From assembly GCA_028274465.1 (NCBI GenBank), contig CM051455.1:115171547-115235546 (forward strand): 64,000 bases of DNA, in the 5' to 3' direction. Every line of letters starts with the position of its first letter. Positions within the stretch are counted from its first letter, which is position 1. The stretch comes from Plantago ovata (lineage: Eukaryota; Streptophyta; Magnoliopsida; Lamiales; Plantaginaceae). This document shows positions 21,847 through 32,556 of this stretch, one piece after another. The translations under genes were made by a program, and so were the position numbers. Below the pieces are notes generated by a model. The model worked only from the letters and a program-made list of their open reading frames with translations. It was not told where the DNA came from and searched no databases.

Positions 21847-22827
21847 GTGCTCCCTTCTCCTCTTGTCTCTTCTCTCAACGATCTTGTATTGAAGACGAAT
21901 AAGTTTATGGAGAATTACTATCGTAATGAAGCTACTAACAATCAGCGGTTTGAGAAGCTTGAGGCTAGTAGTAGCAACCTCCATAAGAAGTTGCAAGAGT
22001 TGATAGATCGGGGGGCTAGTAGAGAGCAAGGGAAGTTTCCCGGGAACACGGAGAAGGCTATGGCCATAACCGTGGTGACTGATTTGCCCGTGGAGATCAC
22101 GGTTGTGAGAAACAATGCACGAGTTGAGGTGCCAAGTTGCAAGATAACTGAAACTTGCAAGGTGAGTGAGGAGGTCGAGACTCCTAAGGTGGTTATGGAA
22201 GAGGAAGTTGTCGCACAATCTGATGCGATAGTTGAAGAGGTGAAACAAAAATCATCGTCTGAGGATGAGATGGTGGATATGGTGGAAGTGCCCATCCAAG
22301 AGAGCTTCGATGTTGAAATCGGCTTGGGGAAGAAGGACGGAATAGTGGCAACTCTAGACACGGGAGCGGGTGTGAATGTTATACCCTTGAACGTGTATGA
22401 AGAGTCGGGTTTGTCTGGCTTGAGACCTATGAAATGCATGGTGCAATTAGTGGATGGGTCCATGAAAAAGCCGTTGGGTGTGATTGAGAACTTGGCGGTG
22501 AGGGTTGCCGGTGTAGAGGTGAAGACTAATTTCATCGTTATGCCTACATCTTCTGCTAAGCTCAAAGATGTGGTTCTCTTGGGTAGAGCCTTCATCGAAA
22601 AAGTGCATATGGTCATAGACATGTATCGCCGAACATGTCACTTTGAGGTAAATGGCAAGCAACACACGTTGCGAGCCATTGTTAATTCATGTGCTTATGT
22701 TTATACTAACGAACTTGTAGGATTTTTTGGTCCACTTTATGTTTGTCAAGATGTGCAGGGAATTGATGCTTTGAGAAGCAATTGGAGGGGGAAGTCTAGT
22801 ACCCAATATGAATTCAACCCCAACTGA
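21847..22827 (+). CDS. D aspartic protease region
   Basis: The 326-aa frame has a charged N-terminal half with ELIDRGASREQGKFPGNTEKA. A retropepsin-like domain then follows with ATLDTGAGVNVIPLNVYEE (DTG active site), VQLVDGSMKKPLGVIENL and LLGRAFIEKVHMVIDMYRR. It ends 55 bases before the GGGAGGCAACCC motif. No RT follows. Fossil. Confidence 0.85.
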   Translation: MLPSPLVSSLNDLVLKTNKFMENYYRNEATNNQRFEKLEASSSNLHKKLQELIDRGASREQGKFPGNTEKAMAITVVTDLPVEITVVRNNARVEVPSCKITETCKVSEEVETPKVVMEEEVVAQSDAIVEEVKQKSSSEDEMVDMVEVPIQESFDVEIGLGKKDGIVATLDTGAGVNVIPLNVYEESGLSGLRPMKCMVQLVDGSMKKPLGVIENLAVRVAGVEVKTNFIVMPTSSAKLKDVVLLGRAFIEKVHMVIDMYRRTCHFEVNGKQHTLRAIVNSCAYVYTNELVGFFGPLYVCQDVQGIDALRSNWRGKSSTQYEFNPN

Positions 22828-23035
22828 GCCTTGAAGAGTCGAGCCAACGACGTGTAAACAAAGGCGCTTCTCGGGAGGCAACCCGAGGTGGTAAGTGTTT
22901 TGCATTTAGTTAGCTTTCTTTGTGTTTGTAGTTGTGGCCTGTGTGCCTTTTGTCGTGATTAGTATACTCTAGTTTTTGTCTTGGTGCCTTAGGTGATTTA
23001 AGATAGGAAAAAACGTTGAAAATCTGGAAACAGAG

Positions 23036-23162
23036 CCAAGCGAAGCGCTTGGAAGGGCCAAGCGGCCCACTTGAATTTTCAGAAAGTTACAAAACTTTCT
23101 GGAAATTCAAGCGGAGCGCTTGGAACCTCCCAAGCGCTCCGCTTACCAAGCGGTCCGCCTGG
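23036..23162. repeat. GCG-NNN-CGC hairpin cluster after protease of D
   Basis: CCAAGCGAAGCGCTTGG at 23036-23052 is identical to the LTR hairpin. Related units follow: TCAAGCG-GAG-CGCTTGG, CCAAGCG-CTC-CGCTTAC and CCAAGCG-GTC-CGCCTGG. Confidence 0.85.
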
Positions 23163-23847
23163 ACCCTGTACCCCAGATTTTCCTCGTTTTTTCCATTCTT
23201 ATCACCTTTGCGCACCCGTTTTCACTTGTTTCTTGAGCCCCTTTCAGGTACTACTCTTCTATAGGAGTTGGACACGAACCTTATCAGGGAAGTGTACTTT
23301 CAATCCAATTTTTCCTTTCTTGTCAACTTTTCTTTACTCGAGGATGAGCAAAAGTTTAGGTTTGGGGAGGGGTCAATGGATTTTCAGTACTATGTGCTCT
23401 TTTGGTTTCGTACATGCCTGTTGTCAGCTCAAGTTCTTGTGATTTGTCGTGTTTTTTAGTTTTTACATGCATATCATCCCTAGATTAGTTGTTGCACGTT
23501 GTTGTGTGTGGAGTTTATTGCCAAGTCTTTTGAACTTTTTTATTGAGTAGACTAAGTGTTTATGACCATTGATCATATGTTGCATCACTTTGCAAGTAGT
23601 TTGAGGCTTGTCTCGCTTGGTTTGTCACATTCGCATGTGCACTAGTTAAGCTTAGTAGTCTCGACATCACCTTGAGTGGTGTTTCTTCTGCTGCGGTTCA
23701 CGATGGCCTTATGAAATGATGCATGTTAGAATCTATGGTTGTAACCCGTGTAACTATGTACGTAAGAGGCGACAAGTTTTTCACCTCGATTAGAGATTGC
23801 CAAATGCCTAGGAAGGAGGTAGTGTGAGGTGTGTGATTCCTTGTATT

Positions 23848-24056
23848 AAACCTATTCTATCGAATAGGTTTGGGGAGGGGGTTACGTTGTTATACTTGTC
23901 TTTCGTCTTTGAGTCGTTGTAAAGTTTTCTTTTTGTTTTGTGTCCCAACCTATTCTTTCGAATAGGTTTGGGGAGGTGTCTTTGTAAAAGAGTCTTTCCT
24001 TTTTCTTTTTCGACTTTGTGCTCAAACCTATTCTTTCGAATAGGTTTGGGGAGGTG
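23848..24056 (+). repeat. three PPT-linked hairpins of D
   Basis: Three copies of AACCTATTC-N4-GAATAGGTT lie about 80-100 bp apart, each immediately followed by TGGGGAGG. Confidence 0.88.
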
Positions 24057-24818
24057 TTTTTGACACTTAGTACTGCTGCTTGCCCCTATATAAAAAAAAA
24101 AAGAAAGAGAAAAAGAAAAGAAGAAGAAAAGAAAAAGAAATATATAAAAAAAAAAAAGAGAAAAGAAAAAAAAAAAAAAAGAAAGAAAATAAAGAATAAG
24201 ACCTAAAAGCAAAAGAAGGGTCGTTGCAAGCCAAAAGCAGTCTCGTAGTGTCAAGTGTCATGTAAATACTTTGTCCTTGTGAGTTATCGAGTTGTAAATT
24301 CTATCTTTCGTTTCGTGTCGTCTTTGTCCAAGGCCTGTTCTTGACCACCCTCGTCTTGCTATTCAAGAAGTGGTTGAAGGAGACTCATTCGTTTAGAGTT
24401 TGGGTAGAATAGGGGAGTGTTATCTTTCTAGGGAACCTTCCTTCGTTTGATGAGAGCCAGTATTGGTTCGCCCTCTCTTGAGGAAAAGTCTCGCTTGGTG
24501 AACAGTAGTAAGCCCTCGGTTTCATAGGCACGGGCCAATTGTAGTATGATAATATGCATCATTGTGTCGTCACTGACCAGGTCCAGGTAGAAGATGTTAT
24601 GAGAGACTCCTTTGCTTAACAAGGTGCACATGAGAATGTGTATATTCGCAATCGAGGCATTCTTCAACCTACTTGCATGTCATGTTCATATGGTTTTGTT
24701 CATAAGCATTTGGTATATTCAATAGATTAGTTCATTTTACTTGGCATGAGACTTCTTTTGTGTTGCATTTAGGATAGTTTGTTGCTTGAGGACAAGCAAA
24801 GGTTTGGTTTGGGGAGTT

Positions 24819-26222
24819 TGATGAACGTATTTTTGACGCGTTCATCTTGTCTTTTTTACCTTCTTTTGCTATCTTTTAGCCTTGTTTTTTGGTTAGTTTT
24901 GAAGAATAGTGTCACGTTTATTGTTTTCTGCATTTTCAGGCACTTAGGAACGAAATGGCATTTTTGGAGCTAAAAACGAGCTTTTTTGATAGAAAATGGC
25001 CCCGTTGAAGTTTCTTGATCTCCACGGCTTGTTCGTGAGTGCTTGAGCATCAATAAGCATTGAGAAGGATGAGTCCAAGGCACCCGAGGGCCGTACGAGG
25101 GCAAAAAGATTGAGTTGGAAGACAAAAATCTGCCCAGGAGCCAAGCTAAGCGCCTGGAATAGTGAAGCGTTCCGCTTCATTTTCCAGTAGTTTTGGCACA
25201 GCAGCCAAGCGAAGCGCTTGGAGGGCCCAAGCGCTTCGCTTGCCAAGCGCTCCGCTTGGCCTCTCCAAGCGGTCCGCTTGGCAGCGGTTACGTTTTCGGA
25301 TTTTCCTTCATAAATCTGATCTTCAGTTACTTTTTCCATACTTTTGAACATTGGATTCATTTTGGCAGAGCTCCTAAGCCCCAAAACTCAGAGAAAACTA
25401 AGATTACATTGTATTTTAGATTGGATTAAAGGTTTTGGCATAGGATTGCATCCATTGTTTCATCTACGGAGAGGTTTTCATCAATACCCACCGATTAGTG
25501 ACAGCTTGGTGGTAACATTGTATCATTATCTCTTGTCTAGTAGTTTGATTTGATGTATTCTATTTACAATTCATATGATTTGATGTCTATGTTGATGAAT
25601 CTGAGTAGCTAAATCCTTTGTGTTGGTGGTATAATGTAGAATATGCATGCTATGGGTTATGTTTATGCTTACATGAGGTTGTGAGTCAATCTTGCTGCAA
25701 ATTCCTTCATATGATTCTTAGTTGCCTATAAAATATATTCGAATTGAGTATAGTGACAAACTCGTTGGTCAATGAAAGCTATAGGATTGTATGTTAGAGA
25801 TTTGCAGCATGCTAGATAAATGGTGTTAGTGACAAGCACCTCTAAATTATTGATAGTGACCTTTCATGATGTGTGTCTTGAAAGTTACCTAGACGAGTTG
25901 CTTAGCAAACTTGATCGAAGGTTTTACGCACTGAACTTGTGAGCATATTCATAACCCATGCATGTGTATTTGATTTCTACCACCAACCGTTTTCCAAACT
26001 TGATTACAACAATCTGATTTCTCGTTGCTTTGTTCTAAGAAAACAATTCGATAAACACTTGAACACGTTGTTTGAAATAACTAGCAAAAACCACAAACAA
26101 AGCCACGTTAGGTCCCGAGAGAACGACACTCGGGGACAACTTGCCATTGCACTCTAGTTTGTGTAGTTATAAGTGTTCTTTGGCTATTAAACAAATTTAA
26201 TTGGTGAAAAACGACATCATCA
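24819..26222 (+). repeat. 3' LTR of D
   Basis: The LTR is 1404 bp, the same length as the 5' LTR, preceded by the PPT and followed by TSD TGCGT (26223-26227). Confidence 0.95.
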
Positions 26223-28035
26223 TGCGTTTGTACCTTGCCATCGGCAAGGTACAAACGCATTTGCACCCAATAGGTCTAACCCCTTGGGGCATGTCTACCA
26301 AGCTCCAAACTTGGTTCAGGTACATGGAGTCCATTTCCAATTCCATGGCCTCATGCCATTTGTCTGAGTCAATATCATTTATTGCCTCTTTGTAGGTCTC
26401 GGGGTCTTCCCGATCTGATAAGCCGACATCAAGTTCACTGATGTCTTCTATCACAAGGCTTTGCTTCTGAGGTCCTTTTAGGGTCCTCTTCGACCTACGG
26501 AGCTCGACTGGTTCTGGTGCTTTTCTTTTCTGGATTCGTGTAACACAAACATTATCAGTGGGCACTGATGCAGCTGGTCGCGCGCCGCGACCCAGTTCCC
26601 TTGCGGCAGGCTGCTCTTGTGCAACTTGTTGAACAGGTTGGTTGACAACGGGTTCTATTGGTGTGGTTTCAACTGTTGATCTAATCACAGGACTCCTACT
26701 GACTATGACATGCCTAGCAAGTGTAATATCATTACCCTTGTCTGCTTCGAAAGCTCCCACTGAACTTGAGTCCAAATCAGAAGATTTAGAGAACTCATGT
26801 TCGCGCGTGTCAAAGTCTTGAATTTCTTCAAGTTCTATCATGTCATCTAACCTCTCTTCTTCGAGGTATTCTGCTTCTAAAAACTTGACGTTTCTAGATA
26901 CTATCACCTTGTGATCTTCAGCATGATAGAATTCATAGCCTCTCGTCTGACGAGGATAGCCTATGAAATATACTTTGACACCCTTGGCATCTAACTTATC
27001 AGTGAGCATCAGTTTGACTATCGCACGACAGCCCCAAGGTCTAAGATAGCCCAGTGAGGGCTTCTTTCCCTTCCATAACTCATAAGGAGTTTTCTCCACT
27101 GATTTAGATGGTACACGGTTCAAAATGTAGATTGCAGCTTGTAGCGCATATCCCCATAGATATTTTGGAAGAGTCGAGAATCCAATCATGGATCTCACCA
27201 TGTCTAACAGGGTTCGATTCCTTCTCTCAGACACACAATTTAACTGTGGTGTTCCAAGAGGATTCCATTGCGATTGAATTCCATTTTCCTTCAAGTAGTC
27301 GATAAATTCTTCACTAAGGTATTCACCTCCTCGATCTGATCGAAGAGTGACTATCCTTAGGTTCAATTCATTCTCGACCTCATTCCTAAACTCCTTGAAT
27401 TTCCCAAAGGTCTCGGATTTATTCTTCATAAGATAAATATATCCATACCTTGAGAAATCGTCAGTAAAGGTAACGAAGTAAGGATAACCCCCACGCGCAT
27501 GGACTTTAAAAGGTCCACATACATCGGTATGTATGAGCTCTAAGCAGCGAGTGGCACGAACACCTTGTCCAACAAAAGGTTTGTTCGTCATCTTACCCTT
27601 AACACATGATTCGCATGTACCATATGATTCAAAATCAAATGGTTCTAAGTAGTCCAACTTCCTTAGTCTTTGAATTTGTGTTTCATTGTTATGGCCTAGC
27701 CGACAATGCCATATATAAGATGGATTATTCTTCCTACTTGAAGACGGTTGTTTGTTATGTATTTGAAATAAAGGTATACTACTATGCAAAATATATAAAC
27801 CATTCACTAAGCGTGCTTTTCCATAATACTGGTCATTTAATGAAAAATAACAAGTATTATTAGCGAATCCAAAGGAAAAACCCAAATTGTCCAACAATGG
27901 AATGGAAATAATATTTCTGACAATGGATGGAACAAAATAAACGTTATCAACTTCTAAACATTGTCCTGAAGGTAAATCTATCTTGCAGCGTCCAACGCGT
28001 TTGGCTTCAACTAGATTGTCGTTCCCAATATGCAA
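26223..28035 (-). CDS. Copia B integrase and linker to RT
   Basis: The frame contains the pre-integrase finger ([18 protein letters not shown] ... CESCVKGKM), the integrase core ([50 protein letters not shown]), [20 protein letters not shown], an acidic linker, and the start of the RT region ([13 protein letters not shown]). It abuts D at its 3' side. Fossil. Confidence 0.9.
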
Positions 28036-28970
28036 GTTTGCTTGACTAGCCTGTGTTCAATGAGCTCCTGCACATTATTACAAATGTGCGAGTCAATAGT
28101 AGTCATGTTCATTTCAATAACAAACATACCTGAGCTAGAAGCCGGTGGCTTCTTAGCTTGATCTGCCCTTAGCTTAGGGCAATCTTTCTTCCAATGTCCT
28201 TTCTGCTTACAGAAAGGAAATTCATCTGTGCGTACCGTTCCGCTTCTCTTGAACTTCCTTTTCTGGTTCAGACGCTTAGGCTTATTACTTGAAGTGTTAG
28301 CCTTGTCTCCCGACTTTCCCTTACCCTTAGCACCTTTCTTTCTCGGGTTTGGGTTAGACGGTTGCCCAACAAACATGATCGACTTTTCCTTCTTAGGAAG
28401 AGTTTGATCATATGTCTTCAGCAGATTATGGAGTTCGGGCAGTGTTACGTCCTTCGCATTCATCGTGTAGTTAATGATGAACTGCGAATACGAACTCGGC
28501 AATGATTGAAGGACAAAGATCACCATGATCTTGTTCTCTAGCTTAACACCGGCATCGGAAAGCTTTTCAAAGAGACCAATCATTTTGAGAACATGTTCAG
28601 ACATGTTCCCTCCTTCATTGAGCTTGCATCTGTGTATCTCTTTGATCAAATCAAATTCAACACTTCTACCTGCCATCTTAAAGAGCGACTCAAGATGCTT
28701 CAGCATCTCATACGGCAACATGCTTTCATGTTGCCTCTGCAGCTCATTGCCGCCAGCATAATACAATGTGCGGATCTAGCATCCTCAAGATGCTTATCAG
28801 ACTTTGCCTTGTTGGCTTGATTCCAAATCAGCAACTTGATTGGCAATCTGATTTTCGGGGCACACGGGAATGACCTCGTCCAAGACGTACTCAATCTTTT
28901 CATACCTCAGCACCAAACGTATATTCCTGATCCAATCTAGGAAGTTTGGTCCGGTCAAATTTACTTCTCT
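28011..28970 (-). CDS. Copia B Gag with zinc knuckle
   Basis: The main frame (28011-28766) includes [71 protein letters not shown], a basic region and a CCHC-like knuckle ([16 protein letters not shown]). N-terminal Gag wording ([16 protein letters not shown]) is readable in the stretch up to about 28970. Fossil. Confidence 0.82.
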
Positions 28971-30498
28971 AAGACAGCACGGAGCGAGATACTCGCCTTT
29001 TCGTTTTTCTTAGGAGAAATAGTATAGAACAAAAATAATAAATCAACTATTGAAGTATTATTTCTAAATACACAGTCAACATAATTAAACAACAAGGTCC
29101 TTTAGCTATTTAGCTCCCACTATTTTCACATATGCTTGCCCCCACAACAAACATACGGGTAATGTCCAACAAGTTACCGTAGTGGCCAAGATCGAAATCC
29201 ATACTATGTTATACTCCAACGAGGGCTGGTCGCATAGCATAATATGACCGGTAGGACTATCCAATTGCATCACGCAACTCTTGGTTGTTAAATCTAATTT
29301 AACCCGATGCTCTACATATTGTATCTATCGAGGTCGGTAGATACAATATGCATTAAGTTATAACCATAGGCTTACTCTAATCTGATGATCACTGCGAGTC
29401 TATAAGACGAGGTCGCCAATACAGGAAAACGCAATGAAAGTTCAGAATTAAAGCACCCCATGGAAAGCATCTCAGAAATACATACATATACATATTTCTG
29501 CACTTATATTGGTTGGGGCTTGTAGCTTGAGGGTTGTTATCAGTCATCTACAAACAAATAAGGGCGCCGCCTACCCATCATGCATGAGCGGTCTACACGT
29601 AATGGATGCCGCCTATCCATTCTAGTTCTAAACGCGGTCACGCACATAATGGGCGCCGCCTACCCATACATAAAATATGCGGTCCGACAAATAAGAGGGC
29701 GCCGCCTACCCTTGCATGCATAGCGGTCGAACGGAAAGAAAAATACATGGTATTTAAACATGCATTGTCAAACAATAGCATATCGAGCAAACAAACAAGT
29801 AGTAGCCTATGTGGATGCCAAATGACTTCATAACTTCATTATTAAAATTATAATCCCATACTTATAATCTCTATGAAATAATTGAAAATTTGAACTAGAT
29901 TGAAAAATTTGAAAATTCTATTGACCAGGTAGCAATTTTCGAAAACCCGAAGGACTTAATTGTGATTTTCGAAACCTTGGAGGTGTTAAATCTAAAATTC
30001 AAAAGTAGAAGGACTAATTTGCAATAAACAATAAATTGATAAATTACAAATAAGCCCTTTAACTTTATACTAATTAAATTTAACCCCTCTAGTTAAAAAC
30101 AATTACAATTAAATCATATTTATATTGCAAATATAAAATTCAATCCTCAAAATTTTCAAAAGTTCGATTTTGGGTCCAACCGGAAAAAATATATATATAT
30201 ATTAAAATACGGGACGGGACCAAGTCCCGTTCCCTACCGTGCCTTCGGCCGCGGGCGCTCGGCGCCTGCGGCACGCAGGCACCCGGGTGCCTGTGGTACG
30301 GCGCCTGCGGCACGCAGGCACCCACCGCCTGCGTCACGCAGGCCGCCGGTCCGATATATATATAAATTTTTTTTTTTTTTGAAAACTATAAATTCTTAAT
30401 TTATATAAAAACAAAACTTTGAAAATCGAATTAATCATAGAATCAATTGCATCCACATAAACTACAAAATCATACAACATATATACGTAATCAATTAA
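28971..30498 (-). other. long leader of Copia B
   Basis: No gene is seen in these 1.5 kb between primer-binding site and gag. Four copies of a GCGCCGCCTACCCA-type motif lie at about 29563-29715, and three GCCTGCG-N3-CGCAGGC hairpins with an intervening GGCACCCGGGTGCC palindrome at 30264-30343. Two AT-rich tracts flank the GC-rich block. Confidence 0.75.
30264..30343. repeat. GC-rich triloop hairpin cluster in Copia B leader
   Basis: GCCTGCGGCACGCAGGC occurs at 30264-30280 and 30303-30319, with GCCTGCGTCACGCAGGC at 30327-30343. Each has a 7-bp stem and 3-base loop with the GCG-NNN-CGC core. Confidence 0.88.
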
Positions 30499-30514
30499 CC
30501 TGGCTCTGATACCA
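30499..30514 (-). other. primer-binding site of Copia B (initiator tRNA-Met)
   Basis: The minus strand reads TGGTATCAGAGCCAGG, one base after the LTR; this is the standard plant Copia site. Confidence 0.92.
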
Positions 30515-30515
30515 C

Positions 30516-32556
30516 TGTAAGAAATATGGTCAGAGTTACCTCTAGGGTACGCAGCGAAATTTCAAAAATTTTCTTAAAATGCAGGTTAGTTGATTATGTA
30601 TATGCCGTATATATTTAAAAACGTCAATTAAAAGACTTACAATACTCCAAAAGCAACCACAGCTTCCAAGTCTTCGTAATAATCCGGTGAATCTTCTCCT
30701 TCGTCGAAGTCGAAGATATCTGCAATACTTTGATTATCTGCAAGACAATAAAAGTTAGTTTCCAGCTCCTAGAACCTCAACCTTGGTATCCACGGATGAA
30801 CAGCCTATCGGAAAGAATGCTAGGATATTCTTGGTGTGGCCAAGAAGATGGGGCGGCGGTTTCCTCCGGTGAGGGTGGCGCGCGCGTGGGCTATGGTGTG
30901 GTAGGGGAGAGCTTTTTATTTTCTCTAAGAAAACTGGTAGAATAAATCTATGAAAGTCTATGTCAAAAGCTCTCTAATAGTCTACTATATATAGTAGTCA
31001 ATAGAAGCCTAAAGCATAAGCAATTTCAAGTCTAGATTCATTCCCAATCAAATTAAAACTCAATCAGGAAAATCTAACTTATCCCTTGGACTTCTAATAG
31101 AGGAAGGAGTCGAACTCCTTCCCCTACTCCATCTCGCGCGCGCGCGTGTCCCAAGGGAGATAGGTGGGTCCCGATTTTGGGATCCACTTATAGTTCTAAG
31201 GCAATTCAAACTCCAAGTAGATTTTGCCCATGTGCATATGTTAATTCTAAATTAACATATCCTTTCAAATCAAACCTCTATTATATTTCTAAAATATAAT
31301 CTTTAATTGTATTTATATAAAATACAATTAATCAGCCAATTCAATTAATAATTCCAAATCAGAGCCACAAAATATTATAATTAATTCCAAATCAATTATA
31401 ATCCATCAATCACAATTAATTCACAATTAATTCCAAATTAATTGCGATTCCATCTTCAAGGATATTCGGATAAGCTGAATCACCACATAGTGTGACCCAT
31501 AGGGCCTCATTGTATTAATCAAGTCCTAGACTAGGCAAAATGGAATTCCTAGACGGTTCCATTTGCAATATTAATACATGAGGACATTTGAGAGGTTTCT
31601 CAAAGCAAACCATTTCGTTGCGAAGTCCGTTGCGCTCAACGCGACGATGGTAACGTCCCTTCATCTGACTGACTCGAATGCATCTAGGATCGATGAAGTG
31701 TCTATCCCAATAATACATCCACGAGCGTCTTCAGTGAGTTGCATGTTGAATCCAATATCTATTATGACCATCATAATAATATTGATACGTTGGCCAGCGG
31801 TTTTACCAATCACAACTATGAACGACTATGAGCAGTACTCTCCTGTGCTACACATGAGAGATGAATCCTTCACAGAAACACTTATCATCCCCATTTGTAT
31901 GTAGCCATAATCCTGGATCGTGTCTTAGGTCAACTGCTTATTCAGAGCTGACATCGACGGGTCCACCAAGGATATGGGGCAACAAATGTGATGATAAAGT
32001 CTTGTAAGTCCAAAGGACGACTGGCATCACTTTGACAACTTACCGGTTCCCATAGACACTTCGGTGTAGAGTATACATCGATGGGAGTGTCTGGTGGGTA
32101 CTTCCATTGTTCGGTAATCATCCTTCGGACAACTATGCGCAGTTATGGGAACGTTTCTTGATTGTCCAACAATCCGTTCCGTGGTCGTGGGATCGGCTCA
32201 CACTTGCTCCAACAAGTATAACCTCCACGCATACTAGTCTCAGCTGGTTCATTCAGACCCCTACACCCGAGTTGAACCTCGACTAGGGAGAGTTTGGGAT
32301 AGATGATAACTCACATAGCTCCCACTATCTGTGTGATCGGTCATCTATCCGAGGGGACATGTTTAATATCAATACAGACAGAAATAGAGATATGACATGC
32401 TGCATGCCTGGTGTAATATAAATATGAAAGCGATACTCAATAGTCAAACAACAAACATATATTATATTACGTTGACCTGTGCAATAGTACATATATGCCC
32501 TCTATAAGGGTTGCATGCCCTTAATAAGGACTGTCTCTAGGACATATACACTATCA
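30516..32556 (-). repeat. 5' LTR of Copia B
   Basis: The plus-strand ends are TGTAAGAAATATGG and CACTATCA. It matches 6107-8196 with substitutions and length differences. Confidence 0.92.

Larger units (their letters stand above)
22828..24818 (+). other. 3' non-coding region of D
   Basis: No gene was seen. In order it holds a CGGGAGGCAACCCG hairpin motif (about 22869-22882), a GCG-NNN-CGC hairpin cluster (23036-23162) and an AGGTTTGGGGAGG block (about 23356). Three AACCTATTC/GAATAGGTT hairpins follow (23848, 23946, 24023), each trailed by TTTGGGGAGG. Next come an A/G-rich tract (24092-24190) and the PPT GGTTTGGTTTGGGGAGTT (24801-24818). Confidence 0.85.
18963..26222 (+). mobile_element. Athila-like Gag-protease element D with perfect TSD
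   Basis: D is 7260 bp, plus strand, with 1404 bp LTRs (18963-20366 and 24819-26222) and TSD TGCGT on both sides (18958-18962, 26223-26227). It has a tRNA-Asp-type primer-binding site, gag, zinc knuckle, protease, about 2 kb of 3' non-coding sequence and a PPT. There is no RT or integrase region, so it is non-autonomous and presumably mobilised by an Athila relative such as C1. LTRs differ at about 19 sites by eye (about 1.4%), so it is young. A few breaks in the gag-protease frame. Confidence 0.95.
6107..32556 (-). mobile_element. Copia element B, interrupted by C1 and D
   Basis: B is a minus-strand Ty1/Copia element with both LTRs. Order from its 5' end (right to left): LTR 30516-32556, tRNA-iMet primer-binding site, long leader, gag, integrase, reverse transcriptase, RNase H, polypurine tract, LTR 6107-8196. 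Its own length without nested C1 and D is about 9.8 kb. Flanks are GAGAA (6102-6106) and GAGAC (32557-32561), a TSD with one difference. B sits inside G0 gag. The LTRs differ visibly, including length differences, so it is older than C1 and D. Coding parts have several breaks. I could not assign the Copia lineage with certainty. Confidence 0.9.

Noticed and set aside
22447-22665. Antisense ORFs over the D protease
   Set aside because: Shadow frames opposite a recognisable protease domain.
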